NCBI GenBank assembly: GCA_963777045.1
Contig: CAVZPD010000029.1
Location: 1-64,000, forward strand
Source of the DNA: JAPSGM01 sp963777045
Lineage (GTDB): Bacteria > Chloroflexota > Limnocylindria > QHBO01
Reading direction: 5' to 3'
Length of the DNA stretch: 64,000 nt
Shown: piece after piece, positions 25,458 through 32,893 of the stretch
Layout: each line of letters begins with the position of its first letter
How positions within the stretch are numbered: the stretch's first letter is position 1
Position numbers and translations under genes: made by a program
The notes under the pieces: model-generated
What the model was told of the DNA's origin: nothing
The model's input: the letters and a program-made list of their open reading frames with translations, nothing else
Databases searched by the model: none

Positions 25458-27271
25458 TTCTGGGCCACCGGCTGGCCGGGCCGGTCGGGTGGGATCGCGA
25501 GGTAGTCGAGCATCTGCGGCGCCAGGGAACGGAAGACGTCGACCGGCGCCTCCGCCATCTCGTAGAGGCCCCAGACGGCCGGGCGGTGCACGAGGATGAG
25601 CGTTGCGATCTGCGGGTCGCTGGCCGGCATGAGGCTGACGAAGCTCGAATCGATCCAGCCGTCGATGTATTCGTACCTGGTCACCTTCTCGTAGGTCGGG
25701 TTGCCATTGGCATCGGTCCCCGTTCGAACGCTCTTGGTCACCGGCCCGGCGATCTGGGCCGTCCCGGTCTTGCCGGCCACACCGTAGCCCGGAATCGAGG
25801 CGGGCTGCGCGATGCCGTCGTCGACGGCGCTGGTCAGCAGCTGCAGGACGGTGCCGGCCGTCTGCTCTCGCATGATCCGTTCCGGTGCGGCCTGCTCGGT
25901 CGGGTGGTAGGTGCCGTCCGGCGTGGTCCAGCCCGCCAGCACGTGTGGCGTCACGAGCAGGCCCCCGTTGGCGATGGCGGCATAGCCGGAGATGAGCTGC
26001 ATGGCAGTCACCGAGAGCCCCTGGCCGAACGAGTTCTGGGCCGTGGTCAGGTCGCCCGACCCGTTCGGGCCCTGCGGGTTCCAGACGATGCCACTCGCCT
26101 CGCCGGCGATGTCGACCCCGGTGGGCGAGCCGAACCCGAACCGACGGAACGCCTCGTAGAGTCCCGGACCGCCGAGCGTGAGGCCGATCTTGGCCGCGCC
26201 GACGTTGTTGGACAGCTGGAGCACCTCGGCCGGCGTAATCTCGCCGTGGCCGTACTTGTACCAGTACCGGTCGGCATTCTGGATACGGACCTTGCCGATC
26301 ACCAGGTTGTTGTCGTCGACGAACTTGTCGCTGGTGCTGATGGCACCGGCGTCGAGCGCGGCGGCAATCGTGAACGCCTTCATGACCGATCCCGGTTCGT
26401 ACTGTCGCGCGACGGCGGGGTTGCTGAAGAGCGACGGGTCGCTGACGCCGTACGAGTTGGCGTCGAACGAGGGGAAGGTGGCGAGCGCCAGGATCGCGCC
26501 GCTGTGCACGTCCATCACCACTCCCGTGGCGCCCTTGGCCAGGTTTCGCTGGTAGGTCTCCCACATCGCGGCCTCGAGCAGGTGCTGGAGGCCGGCGTCG
26601 ATGGTCAGCCGCAGGTCGGAGCCATCGACCGGTGGACGGAGCTGGCGGATGGAATCGGCGATCTGGCGTCCGATGACGTCCTCCTGGGCGGTCACCGAGC
26701 CGGGAAGGCCGGAGAGCAGCGAGTCGCGCGCGGCCTCGATCCCGTACTGACCGGCGCCATCGGCATTGACGAAGCCGAGCACCTGCGCGGCGAGGGTGGT
26801 CCCGGGCGAGACGCCCGTGACGGGGTAGACGCGCTTGGGCTCGGTCAGCATGCCGATGCCCGGGAGGTGCAGGTCCGACACCCGCTTCGAGACCGCCGGA
26901 TCCACCCGGCGGCGCAGCCAGACCCACGGATCCCCGGAGGCGAGGCGCTCGCGCACGGCGTCGAGGTCCATCCCCAGGATTGGTGCCAGCAGTGCGGCAC
27001 TGCTCTCGGCGTCCGCCACCGAGGGCGGCGTGGCGTAGATCGATTGCAGGTCCATGGAGGTTGCGAGCACGACGCCGGACGCGTCGGTGATCTCGCCACG
27101 CTCGGCGGGGATCTCCTCCTCCTGCGCCAGCTGGTGCAGTGCGGCCGTCGCGAGCTGGTCACGGTCCACGACCTGCCACCACACGAGCCGCGTGCCGATG
27201 CCGCCGGCGACGAGCGCGGCGACGATCAGCAGGAAGAGGGCACGTCCTCGGCTGTCGGTCCTGGCGAGCAT
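25454..27271 (-). CDS. ftsI: Peptidoglycan D,D-transpeptidase FtsI (class B PBP)
   Basis: Class B penicillin-binding protein of 605 residues, one N-terminal transmembrane helix (about 11-30), then a pedestal domain and a transpeptidase domain. Active-site motifs are intact: Ser295-x-x-Lys298 in YEPGSVMKAF, Ser354-Asn-Asn in LQLSNNVG and Lys501-Thr-Gly in AGKTGTAQ. The RGEITDASGVVLATS stretch near residue 58 is typical. It sits between the ftsL-like gene and murF as in most dcw clusters. Confidence 0.95.
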   Translation of the reverse strand: MLARTDSRGRALFLLIVAALVAGGIGTRLVWWQVVDRDQLATAALHQLAQEEEIPAERGEITDASGVVLATSMDLQSIYATPPSVADAESSAALLAPILGMDLDAVRERLASGDPWVWLRRRVDPAVSKRVSDLHLPGIGMLTEPKRVYPVTGVSPGTTLAAQVLGFVNADGAGQYGIEAARDSLLSGLPGSVTAQEDVIGRQIADSIRQLRPPVDGSDLRLTIDAGLQHLLEAAMWETYQRNLAKGATGVVMDVHSGAILALATFPSFDANSYGVSDPSLFSNPAVARQYEPGSVMKAFTIAAALDAGAISTSDKFVDDNNLVIGKVRIQNADRYWYKYGHGEITPAEVLQLSNNVGAAKIGLTLGGPGLYEAFRRFGFGSPTGVDIAGEASGIVWNPQGPNGSGDLTTAQNSFGQGLSVTAMQLISGYAAIANGGLLVTPHVLAGWTTPDGTYHPTEQAAPERIMREQTAGTVLQLLTSAVDDGIAQPASIPGYGVAGKTGTAQIAGPVTKSVRTGTDANGNPTYEKVTRYEYIDGWIDSSFVSLMPASDPQIATLILVHRPAVWGLYEMAEAPVDVFRSLAPQMLDYLAIPPDRPGQPVAQK

Positions 27272-27317
27272 TGGCTACTCCGTCGCCACCGCCCGGCACA
27301 TGGGCGGCGGCGCTGGG

Positions 27318-27731
27318 CTATCGGCTTCCCTGGTCGGTCGATTGCGGTTCGGCGAACGTCACGGATTCGGTCGGGAGTGGGGTGAGGCGCAGGCGCCCAC
27401 GGGCGGCGCGCTCGATGACGGCGGGAGATCGGGCCACGGCGATTTGATAGACCAGCTGCTGCTGGTCGGCCCGCAGCTCGGCGATGCGAGACTGCAGCGC
27501 GTCGATCTCGTAGCCGGTCGCCGCGACGTGCGACGACTGGCTGAGGTAGAAGAGCGCCAGCAGCGCGGCGGCGCCGATGACTGCCAGCACGCCGGTGGCA
27601 CCGGCCCACTCACGCCGCCGCCGCTGCGCGCCCGATTGGCGTCGGGCGCGGGGTGCCGTCCGCGGCCGTGGTCGGCTCCTTCGGCCGAACGGCCCGAAGC
27701 CGGTCGCGGGTCGGGCGCCGATGACTGCCAC
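27318..27731 (-). CDS. ftsL: FtsL-like septum formation protein
   Basis: Small bitopic protein of about 137 residues: a basic, Arg/Pro-rich cytoplasmic part, one transmembrane helix (TGVLAVIGAAALLALFYLS), then a short coiled coil (EIDALQSRIAELRADQQQLVY) and a C-terminal RLRLTPLPTESVTF segment. Sequence conservation in FtsL is too low for direct recognition, but the architecture and position directly before ftsI support it. GTG 27731 is the preferred start, 17 bases after the preceding small ORF. Confidence 0.75.
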   Translation of the reverse strand: MAVIGARPATGFGPFGRRSRPRPRTAPRARRQSGAQRRRREWAGATGVLAVIGAAALLALFYLSQSSHVAATGYEIDALQSRIAELRADQQQLVYQIAVARSPAVIERAARGRLRLTPLPTESVTFAEPQSTDQGSR

Positions 27732-27748
27732 GATGCGTGCCCCTCGCC

Positions 27749-27958
27749 TCAGGCCGCGGTGCGGCCAGGAAGGCGAACCGCCCACGAGGTCGGCGACTCG
27801 AAGTCGAGCCCCTCCTCGATCTCGATGGCGGCCACCTGGTCGGAGAGCCAGTACTGCTCGGATTCGCGCTCTCGGGTGCGCCGCTCACGGACCTCGCGCT
27901 GGCGCGTCGAGTAGAGGCGCCTGCGGCTGGCCTGGTGGCGTGGTCGTCCTCGACTCAT
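27749..27958 (-). CDS. Small conserved-position ORF between rsmH and ftsL
   Basis: Protein of 69 residues: a very basic first half (RGRPRHQASRRRLYSTRQREVRERRTRERE) followed by an acidic stretch SDQVAAIEIEEGLDFESPTSWAV. No family is recognised. ATG 27958 lies 16 bases after the rsmH stop and its own stop is 17 bases before ftsL, so it fits the operon spacing. It may be an unannotated dcw component. Confidence 0.6.
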   Translation of the reverse strand: MSRGRPRHQASRRRLYSTRQREVRERRTRERESEQYWLSDQVAAIEIEEGLDFESPTSWAVRLPGRTAA

Positions 27959-27974
27959 GAGTAGAGCCCTCCTG

Positions 27975-28934
27975 TCACTTGCTGGAGCTCGCAGTCGCGA
28001 GCTTCTCGGCGATTCGCAGCCGGGCGCTCCGGGCGCGTCGGTTGCGGCTGATCTCTTCGGCGCCGGGTGTGATCCCGCGGCGCTCCACCACGCGCAGCTG
28101 AGCGCGGTGGCCGCAGGTGCAGACGGGTGGGAGCGGGTCCTCGACGCAGTCACGGCTCTCGCGGGCCATGAAGCGCTTCACGATCCGGTCCTCGCCCGAG
28201 TGGTAGCTGATCACCGCCAGGCGGCCACCGGGCCTGAGCGCGGCGAGTGCGCCGGCGAGCCCCGAGCCGAGCACCTCGAGCTCGCGGTTGACGGCGATAC
28301 GAAGCGCCTGGAAGGTCCGGGTCGCAGGATGGATGCGGCCTGCGTCGGCCCCCCTGGCGGGCGCCGCGGCCGCGACGACCGCGGCGAGGTCGCTGGCCGT
28401 CACGATGCGGTCCTCCGCACGCGCCGCCAGGATCGCCTTCGCGATGCGACCAGCACGGCGTTCCTCACCAAACGTCGCGAGGATTCCGGCGAGCTCTCGC
28501 TCCGATGAGCGGTCGATGAGCTCCAGGGCCGATACACCACGATCTTCATCGAATCTCATGTCCGGCGGCGCATCGGCCGCAAAGCTGAATCCACGCTCGA
28601 GGTCGGCCAGCTGGTAGCTGCTGAGCCCCAGGTCGAAGAGCGCGCCATCGAGTGGAACGAATCCCTCGGCGACCGCGACCTCGTAGAGCGACTCGAAGTT
28701 GGCCTGGCGCAGCACGACGCGTTCCCCGTACTGCGCCAGCACGTGTTGCGCCTCCGCGATGGCCGCCCGATCGGCATCGAGGCCGAGCAGGCGACCATCC
28801 GGAGACGAGGCCTCCAGCAGCCGTTCGGCGTGCCCTCCGCCTCCGACCGTGCAGTCAGCGAGAGAGCTGCCGCTCCCCACGTCGAGAGAGGCGAGAACCT
28901 CGTCGACGAGGACCGGCAGGTGCCCTTCTCCCAT
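27975..28934 (-). CDS. rsmH: 16S rRNA (cytosine(1402)-N(4))-methyltransferase
   Basis: SAM methyltransferase of 319 residues, formerly MraW. Motifs: HLPVLVDEVLASL, DCTVGGGGHAERLLE, LFDLGLSSYQL, and the C-terminal AVISYHSGEDRIVKRFM, then a cysteine stretch PPVCTCGH and RNRRARSARLRIAEK. ATG 28934 is preferred over GTG 28946 because GAGGTG sits 9 bases upstream. It is the second gene of the dcw operon. Confidence 0.94.
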   Translation of the reverse strand: MGEGHLPVLVDEVLASLDVGSGSSLADCTVGGGGHAERLLEASSPDGRLLGLDADRAAIAEAQHVLAQYGERVVLRQANFESLYEVAVAEGFVPLDGALFDLGLSSYQLADLERGFSFAADAPPDMRFDEDRGVSALELIDRSSERELAGILATFGEERRAGRIAKAILAARAEDRIVTASDLAAVVAAAAPARGADAGRIHPATRTFQALRIAVNRELEVLGSGLAGALAALRPGGRLAVISYHSGEDRIVKRFMARESRDCVEDPLPPVCTCGHRAQLRVVERRGITPGAEEISRNRRARSARLRIAEKLATASSSK

Positions 28935-29028
28935 TCGCGATCGCACCTCAATGGTCGGATGACGGGCCGATCGGCCCGGAGACGCATGAATGGCGGGGTC
29001 GTGACGTGCGTCATGGCGTCGCGTCCCG

Positions 29029-29478
29029 CTAGATGCCCAGGTCGGCGAGGTGCTCGGCCAGCGCCTCCGGCGCGTCCTCGATCTGGGCCCGGTATGGCTG
29101 CCAGGCCGATGGCGCCCACAGCTCCAGCCGATTCAGCGCGCCCACCACGACCACCTCTCCCTCCGTGATCCCGGCGTACTCGCGCAGGTAGCTCGGCACC
29201 AGCACTCGCCCCTGCTTGTCCAGCTCCACGTCCACCGCGCCGGAGGACATGAAGCGTCCGAACTCCCTGGCGCGCGGATTCGTGACCGGCAGCGCGCGCA
29301 GCTTCGCCGCCAGCTCCTCCCACTCGTCCTGAGGGAAGAGGCCCAGGCATCGGTCCAGCCAGCGGGCCAGCGTGGCTCCCTGACCCAGCCGGCCGCGGAA
29401 GCGCGCCGGTACGGCGACCCGACCGCGGTCGTCGAGCGCGTGCCGGAACTCGCCGGTCAGGAAGGAGGCCCGTTCCAT
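29029..29478 (-). CDS. mraZ: Transcriptional regulator MraZ
   Basis: AbrB-fold DNA-binding protein of 149 residues with the two tandem SpoVT-AbrB repeats: GEFRHALDDRGRVAVPARFR near residue 9 and SSGAVDVELDKQGRVLVPSYLREYAG near 78. It autorepresses the dcw operon by binding direct TGG-type repeats, and exactly such a repeat array lies 6-45 bases upstream of its ATG. First gene of the cluster. Confidence 0.95.
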   Translation of the reverse strand: MERASFLTGEFRHALDDRGRVAVPARFRGRLGQGATLARWLDRCLGLFPQDEWEELAAKLRALPVTNPRAREFGRFMSSGAVDVELDKQGRVLVPSYLREYAGITEGEVVVVGALNRLELWAPSAWQPYRAQIEDAPEALAEHLADLGI

Positions 29479-29483
29479 TGCTA

Positions 29484-29523
29484 TGGCTCACCACTGTTCC
29501 CCATTTGGCCCCACTTTGGACCA
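29484..29523 (-). promoter_or_regulatory. MraZ operator: four TGG boxes at 10-base spacing
   Basis: On the minus strand TGG begins at 29523, 29513, 29503 and 29493: TGGTCCAAAG, TGGGGCCAAA, TGGGGAACAG, TGGTGAGCCA. Known MraZ sites are TGGGN direct repeats with 5-base spacers, a 10-base period. The array follows the predicted transcription start, and the last box contains the likely ribosome binding site GGTGAG, 9 bases before the ATG. Strong candidate for autorepression. Confidence 0.8.
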
Positions 29524-29532
29524 CAGGCCGCC

Positions 29533-29560
29533 ATTCTACAGGCCATAGGCCGCCCGTCAA
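29533..29560 (-). promoter_or_regulatory. Promoter of the dcw operon
   Basis: TTGACG (29560-29555) and TAGAAT (29538-29533) with a 16-base spacer, both 5/6 to sigma-70-type consensus. The predicted start near 29526 places the MraZ boxes in the first 40 bases of the transcript. Confidence 0.75.
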
Positions 29561-29569
29561 GGCTTTTCC

Positions 29570-30375
29570 TGCGTCGTCCAGGAGCTCTGGGTCAGGGAGT
29601 CGAGCCGGGTCCGTCCACGTGGGTTCGTTGACGTGTTCTTCAGCCACTGGGGCCGCGACGTCCAGGTGACCTCGGGAACCCACATCGGCCGAACCTACGA
29701 GCAGGACGGCACGCTGATCGACGGCGTCTCAGTCACATCGGCGCCACGACCTGGACCTACTCCGAGTACGCGCGGCTCAACGGCGACCCGGCGGTGCTGC
29801 TGACGTCAGGCCCGCTGGCGGGACGATGGCTCATCCTCGACACCCGAACCCTTCGCGACTCGACGCTCTTCAGCGACGTGGAGTTCTCGATCTTCCGTGG
29901 CGACATCATCTGGCTCACGAACCAGGGGATCACCCGGGGCTGCAGCACCTGGAGCTACTGCCCGGACGGCTCGGTCACGCGGGAGCAGATGGCCAGCTTC
30001 CTGGTCCGCTCGCTGCGGTTGGCCGCCACCGGCGTTGACTACTTTGCCGACGACGATGGCCGTTCGGCCGAGGGCGACATCAACCGACGCGCCGCCTCCG
30101 GCATCACCGCCGGCTGCGCTCCCGGCCGCTTCTGCCCAACGAGAACGTTGACGCGCGCAGTGATGGCGAGCCTGCTGGCGCGCGCCATCAAGCTGCCACA
30201 AGCCGGACGCGACTACTTCACCGACGATGCAACCAGCCAGCACCAGGGCGACACCAACCGGCTCGCCGCCTCCGGCATCACCGCCGGCTGCGCTCCCGGC
30301 CGCTTCTGCCCCGATGGCACGCTCACGCGCGGACAGATGTCCGCTCTGCTGCACCGCGCTTTGCAGCTCCGGTAA
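29570..30375 (+). pseudogene. S-layer-homology protein, 5'-truncated and frameshifted
   Basis: The 3' part (from about 29731) encodes a continuous stretch with three SLH-type units: FRGDIIWLTNQGITRGC then YCPDGSVTREQMASFLVRSL; INRRAASGITAGCAPGRFCP; and TNRLAASGITAGCAPGRFCP with TRGQMSALLHRAL at the end. The preceding segment 29570-29731 encodes matching ectodomain-like sequence (GFVDVFFSHWGRDVQVTSGT) in another frame with no start codon. A base is apparently missing near 29731 and the N-terminus with signal peptide is absent. Such proteins bind cell-wall polymers. It is probably a decayed end fragment; the second unit also lacks residues present in the third. Confidence 0.65.
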
Positions 30376-30384
30376 GCGAGGCGG

Positions 30385-31302
30385 TCAGTACTCGGTTTCG
30401 TCGATCTCGCGGAAACGCGGATCACCCTCCGCGTTCTGGAAGGTCTCGTAGATGGTGAAGCCACCCGAGAGGGCGCGACTGTAGGCGCGACCGGTGTAGC
30501 CGCCCTGCAACGTCCGCCAGTAGATGTCGCCGCCGACCTCGATGCGCTGGACGGGCGCCCAGGAGGTGCCGTCGAAGCTGTTGCTTTCGGGACCGAGGAT
30601 GGTCCCGTCGGCGTCCATGTCCATCACGTCGTATTGCCCAGCCTGGACGCGGACGGCGTATCCGGTGGACGTGTCTCCCGGACCCGGTGTGGGCAGAGCG
30701 CCGGTAGACGGAACGGCGATCGGCGTGATCGTCGGAGTTGGGATCGGCGTCGTGGTCGACCCAGGCGTCTCCTCAGTCGAGGACGACCCAGACGCGGCCG
30801 CGTTGGTGGGGGTCGGTGAAGCCGTCTCCTGGGCGATCGGTGCACCGCCGCTGAGCGCCAGGAACGCGGCCCCGCCGCCGCCCACCGCCAGCAGCAGGAC
30901 CACGACGGCGACGAGCAATCCGCGTCGGCTGCCACCTCCCTGCGCTGCGGCAGCCACGGGGCCAGCGACGGGTGGCGCCGGTGCCGGGCTTGGATGGCGC
31001 AGGGCCTCGAGCTCCTCGGTCGGGATGACGAGCACCCCTCGCAGGTAGCGCGGGCAGTTGCCGTACCCCCGCTGCAGGCAGACCTTCTGCTGCTGCTCGG
31101 CGGATAGCTCGGCCGGCTCGCCGAAGGCGTAGCAGCGGTGCCCGTCGCTCACGCGCTCGCGGAACTCGGTGCGGGCGCTCTCCAGCCCAAGGAAGGGGCA
31201 GATGGTATCCGGGCGCTTGGCGAGCTCCTCGAAGAGCGCGCGGCGCTCCGCCTCGCGGGCTGCCTCTTCCTGCTGTTGCTGCTGCTTGCGTCGTCCGAAC
31301 AC
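30385..31302 (-). CDS. Membrane protein with N-terminal Cys/His motif and extracytoplasmic domain
   Basis: Protein of 305 residues. Residues 1-28 are Gln/Glu-rich. Cys35, His55, Cys57, Cys75 and Cys83 (ICPFLGL, HRCYAFG, KVCLQRGYGNCPRY) form a probable metal-binding cytoplasmic module I have seen in large LysM-type proteins of similar bacteria (from memory). A transmembrane helix lies at about 128-150, then a Pro/Thr/Ser linker to about 215 and a C-terminal domain of 90 residues (IYWRTLQGGYTGRAYSRALSGG). TAGACT lies 9 bases before the GTG start. Function unknown. Confidence 0.75.
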   Translation of the reverse strand: MFGRRKQQQQQEEAAREAERRALFEELAKRPDTICPFLGLESARTEFRERVSDGHRCYAFGEPAELSAEQQQKVCLQRGYGNCPRYLRGVLVIPTEELEALRHPSPAPAPPVAGPVAAAAQGGGSRRGLLVAVVVLLLAVGGGGAAFLALSGGAPIAQETASPTPTNAAASGSSSTEETPGSTTTPIPTPTITPIAVPSTGALPTPGPGDTSTGYAVRVQAGQYDVMDMDADGTILGPESNSFDGTSWAPVQRIEVGGDIYWRTLQGGYTGRAYSRALSGGFTIYETFQNAEGDPRFREIDETEY

Positions 31303-31366
31303 GGCAGCCTGAGTCTAGCGTGCCGTTCATCGCCGAGTGGCCGGGCGCGGGGGTACGAACGCGCCA

Positions 31367-31396
31367 TTGAGGACGTGGACCGGCCGGCGCTAGGCT
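31367..31396 (+). promoter_or_regulatory. Putative promoter upstream of the 78-residue Cys protein
   Basis: TTGAGG (31367-31372) and TAGGCT (31391-31396) separated by 18 bases, 50 bases upstream of ATG 31447; GAGGCG lies just before that ATG. Both hexamers are 4/6 to consensus. Confidence 0.35.
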
Positions 31397-31446
31397 GGGC
31401 GAGGTCGTGGCTGTTCCAGCAGTCTCGGCGGTCTGAGGCGACCCAC

Positions 31447-31683
31447 ATGGCACTCGAAACGAACGGCATCAGCGAGCGGATTCACAGGCCGCGCCAGGGA
31501 AACATCCGGCGCTGTCGCGTCCGCCACGTCTCGATCGTCGCGGGTACAGCCAGCCCCACCGTGCAGGTCGACTGCCTCCTCGGCGGACGCGAGCATCCGC
31601 TCCCGCTCGGCACGATGGATGAGGCACGGGCCATCTGCAACGCGTGCACCGCGACGACGGTGTGGCGCGCGGACGAGGACTAG
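31447..31683 (+). CDS. Small protein with four cysteines, hypothetical
   Basis: Protein of 78 residues with Cys23, Cys43, Cys64 and Cys67; the last two form CNAC. The spacing could support a zinc site. The sequence around Cys43 (VDCLLGGREHPLPLGTMDEA) looks folded and conserved-like. No family is recognised. It lies between the membrane Cys/His-motif gene (divergent) and rnpB (convergent). Confidence 0.5.
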   Translation: MALETNGISERIHRPRQGNIRRCRVRHVSIVAGTASPTVQVDCLLGGREHPLPLGTMDEARAICNACTATTVWRADED

Positions 31684-31711
31684 CCGACCGAGTCGCCTGG
31701 CGTGGGACGTT

Positions 31712-32010
31712 CTGGAGGCGGCCTGTAAGCCGAGTTCTGTCCCGGCCCGATTCGCATCGGACCATGGACGGCCATCCATCTATGCGACCTACCCGAGGGC
31801 TGAGCGAGCAGCCTCGACGCCCTCCTATTCGGTCTTGCTCCGGCTAGAGCTTGCCCGTTTCACTCCCGCTCGCGCGGGCATCGTCACTGTGGCGCTGGTC
31901 CTCGCCTCACGGCGGACGGGTGTTACCCGCTAGCCTGCTCTTTGGAGCTCGGACTTTCCTCGGACGCGGCCTTTCGACCGGTGCGCCCGCGGCCGTCCGG
32001 CCGCCTCCAG
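31712..32010 (-). ncRNA. rnpB: RNase P RNA, bacterial class A-like
   Basis: On the minus strand the 5' part carries the universal core GAGGAAAGTCCGAGCTCC (CR I) and GCGGGTAACACCCG, and the 3' part has ACAGAACTCGGCTTACAGG (CR V), closed by P1 pairing of CTGGAGGCGGCC with GGCCGCCTCCAG. About 299 nt, shorter than the 350-400 nt typical, so some peripheral helices are reduced. It processes the 5' leader of tRNAs. Confidence 0.92.
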
Positions 32011-32017
32011 GAACGCG

Positions 32018-32046
32018 ATTGTAGCCGATCGAACGCGCGTTCTGAA
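32018..32046 (-). promoter_or_regulatory. rnpB promoter
   Basis: TTCAGA (32046-32041) and TACAAT (32023-32018) with a 17-base spacer; TACAAT ends 7 bases before the predicted RNA 5' end at 32010, an ideal distance for initiation. Confidence 0.7.
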
Positions 32047-32095
32047 GCATCGGCCATCCTTGCGTGGGCAGACCGCTGCGTGGAGAATCGGGCCC

Positions 32096-32893
32096 ATGCC
32101 TGCCGCGAGCAACCCCGCCGAGCTTGAGACGTCGCTCCGCATCCTCCGGGAGGTCGCGGCGCGCGCGGCAACCGCCGGTCGCCTGCAGGCGGCTTCGCAG
32201 CAGCCGCTGCTCGAGCGCATCGTCGACACCGTCCTCGTGCTCTTCGCGGCAAAGGCCGCGTCCGTGGCGCTCTACGACGCGAAGGCCCAGCGGCTCACCT
32301 TCAAGGCGGCATCGGGTGATCAGGGTCCGGCCGTGGTCGGCATGTCGGTGGCGCCCTCGGACGGCATCGTCGGGTATGTCTTCTCCACCGGCGAACCGGT
32401 GGCGCTCGCAGACATCACCGCCGACCCTCGCTTCGACCGCGCCGTGGCCGAGCGGGTCGGCTACATTCCTCGCTCCGTTCTCGCGGTGCCCCTGCAGTCG
32501 AATGGCGAGGTTACCGGCGTGATCGAGGCATTCGACAAGGGGGGCGACCAGTCTTTTACGGTCCGGGACATGGAGCTGGCCTCGGCCTTCGCGGCGCAGG
32601 CCGCGGCAGCGATCGCCGGGACGCAGGTCCTGCACGACCTCCCGCTCCTCCTGGCCCTTTCCATCGCACGGGTGGCGCCCGACCTCGGCGCCGAGCAGGT
32701 GGAGGCTCTGGTCGGCGAGGCGACGACCGACCTGGACGCCGCCGCCGAAGCACCCTTCTGGTCGCTCGTCGACCAGGTCGCCAGGCTGCGCGGCCTGGGT
32801 GACTCCGAGCTCGAGCTGGTGGGCGACATCCTGGATGCGGTGGCGACGCACCGGGGCCACCTCGCCCGTGGCGGCGGCCGCGCGGCCAGGTGA
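32096..32893 (+). CDS. GAF domain protein
   Basis: Protein of 265 residues. A GAF domain spans about 25-180: LLERIVDTVLVLFAAKAASVALYD, DGIVGYVFSTGEPVALADITADPRF and SVLAVPLQSNGEVTGVIEAFDK are typical. The C-terminal 80 residues are helical without a recognisable output domain. The ligand is unknown. Its stop overlaps the start of a subtilase gene (GTGA), suggesting the two proteins work together. GAGAAT lies 7 bases before the ATG. Confidence 0.8.
   Translation: MPAASNPAELETSLRILREVAARAATAGRLQAASQQPLLERIVDTVLVLFAAKAASVALYDAKAQRLTFKAASGDQGPAVVGMSVAPSDGIVGYVFSTGEPVALADITADPRFDRAVAERVGYIPRSVLAVPLQSNGEVTGVIEAFDKGGDQSFTVRDMELASAFAAQAAAAIAGTQVLHDLPLLLALSIARVAPDLGAEQVEALVGEATTDLDAAAEAPFWSLVDQVARLRGLGDSELELVGDILDAVATHRGHLARGGGRAAR

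Noticed and set aside
29794..30375. SLH gene starting at GTG 29794 as an intact small protein
   Set aside because: Coding-like sequence continues upstream in the same and then another frame, there is no ribosome site or signal peptide, and domain order is truncated.
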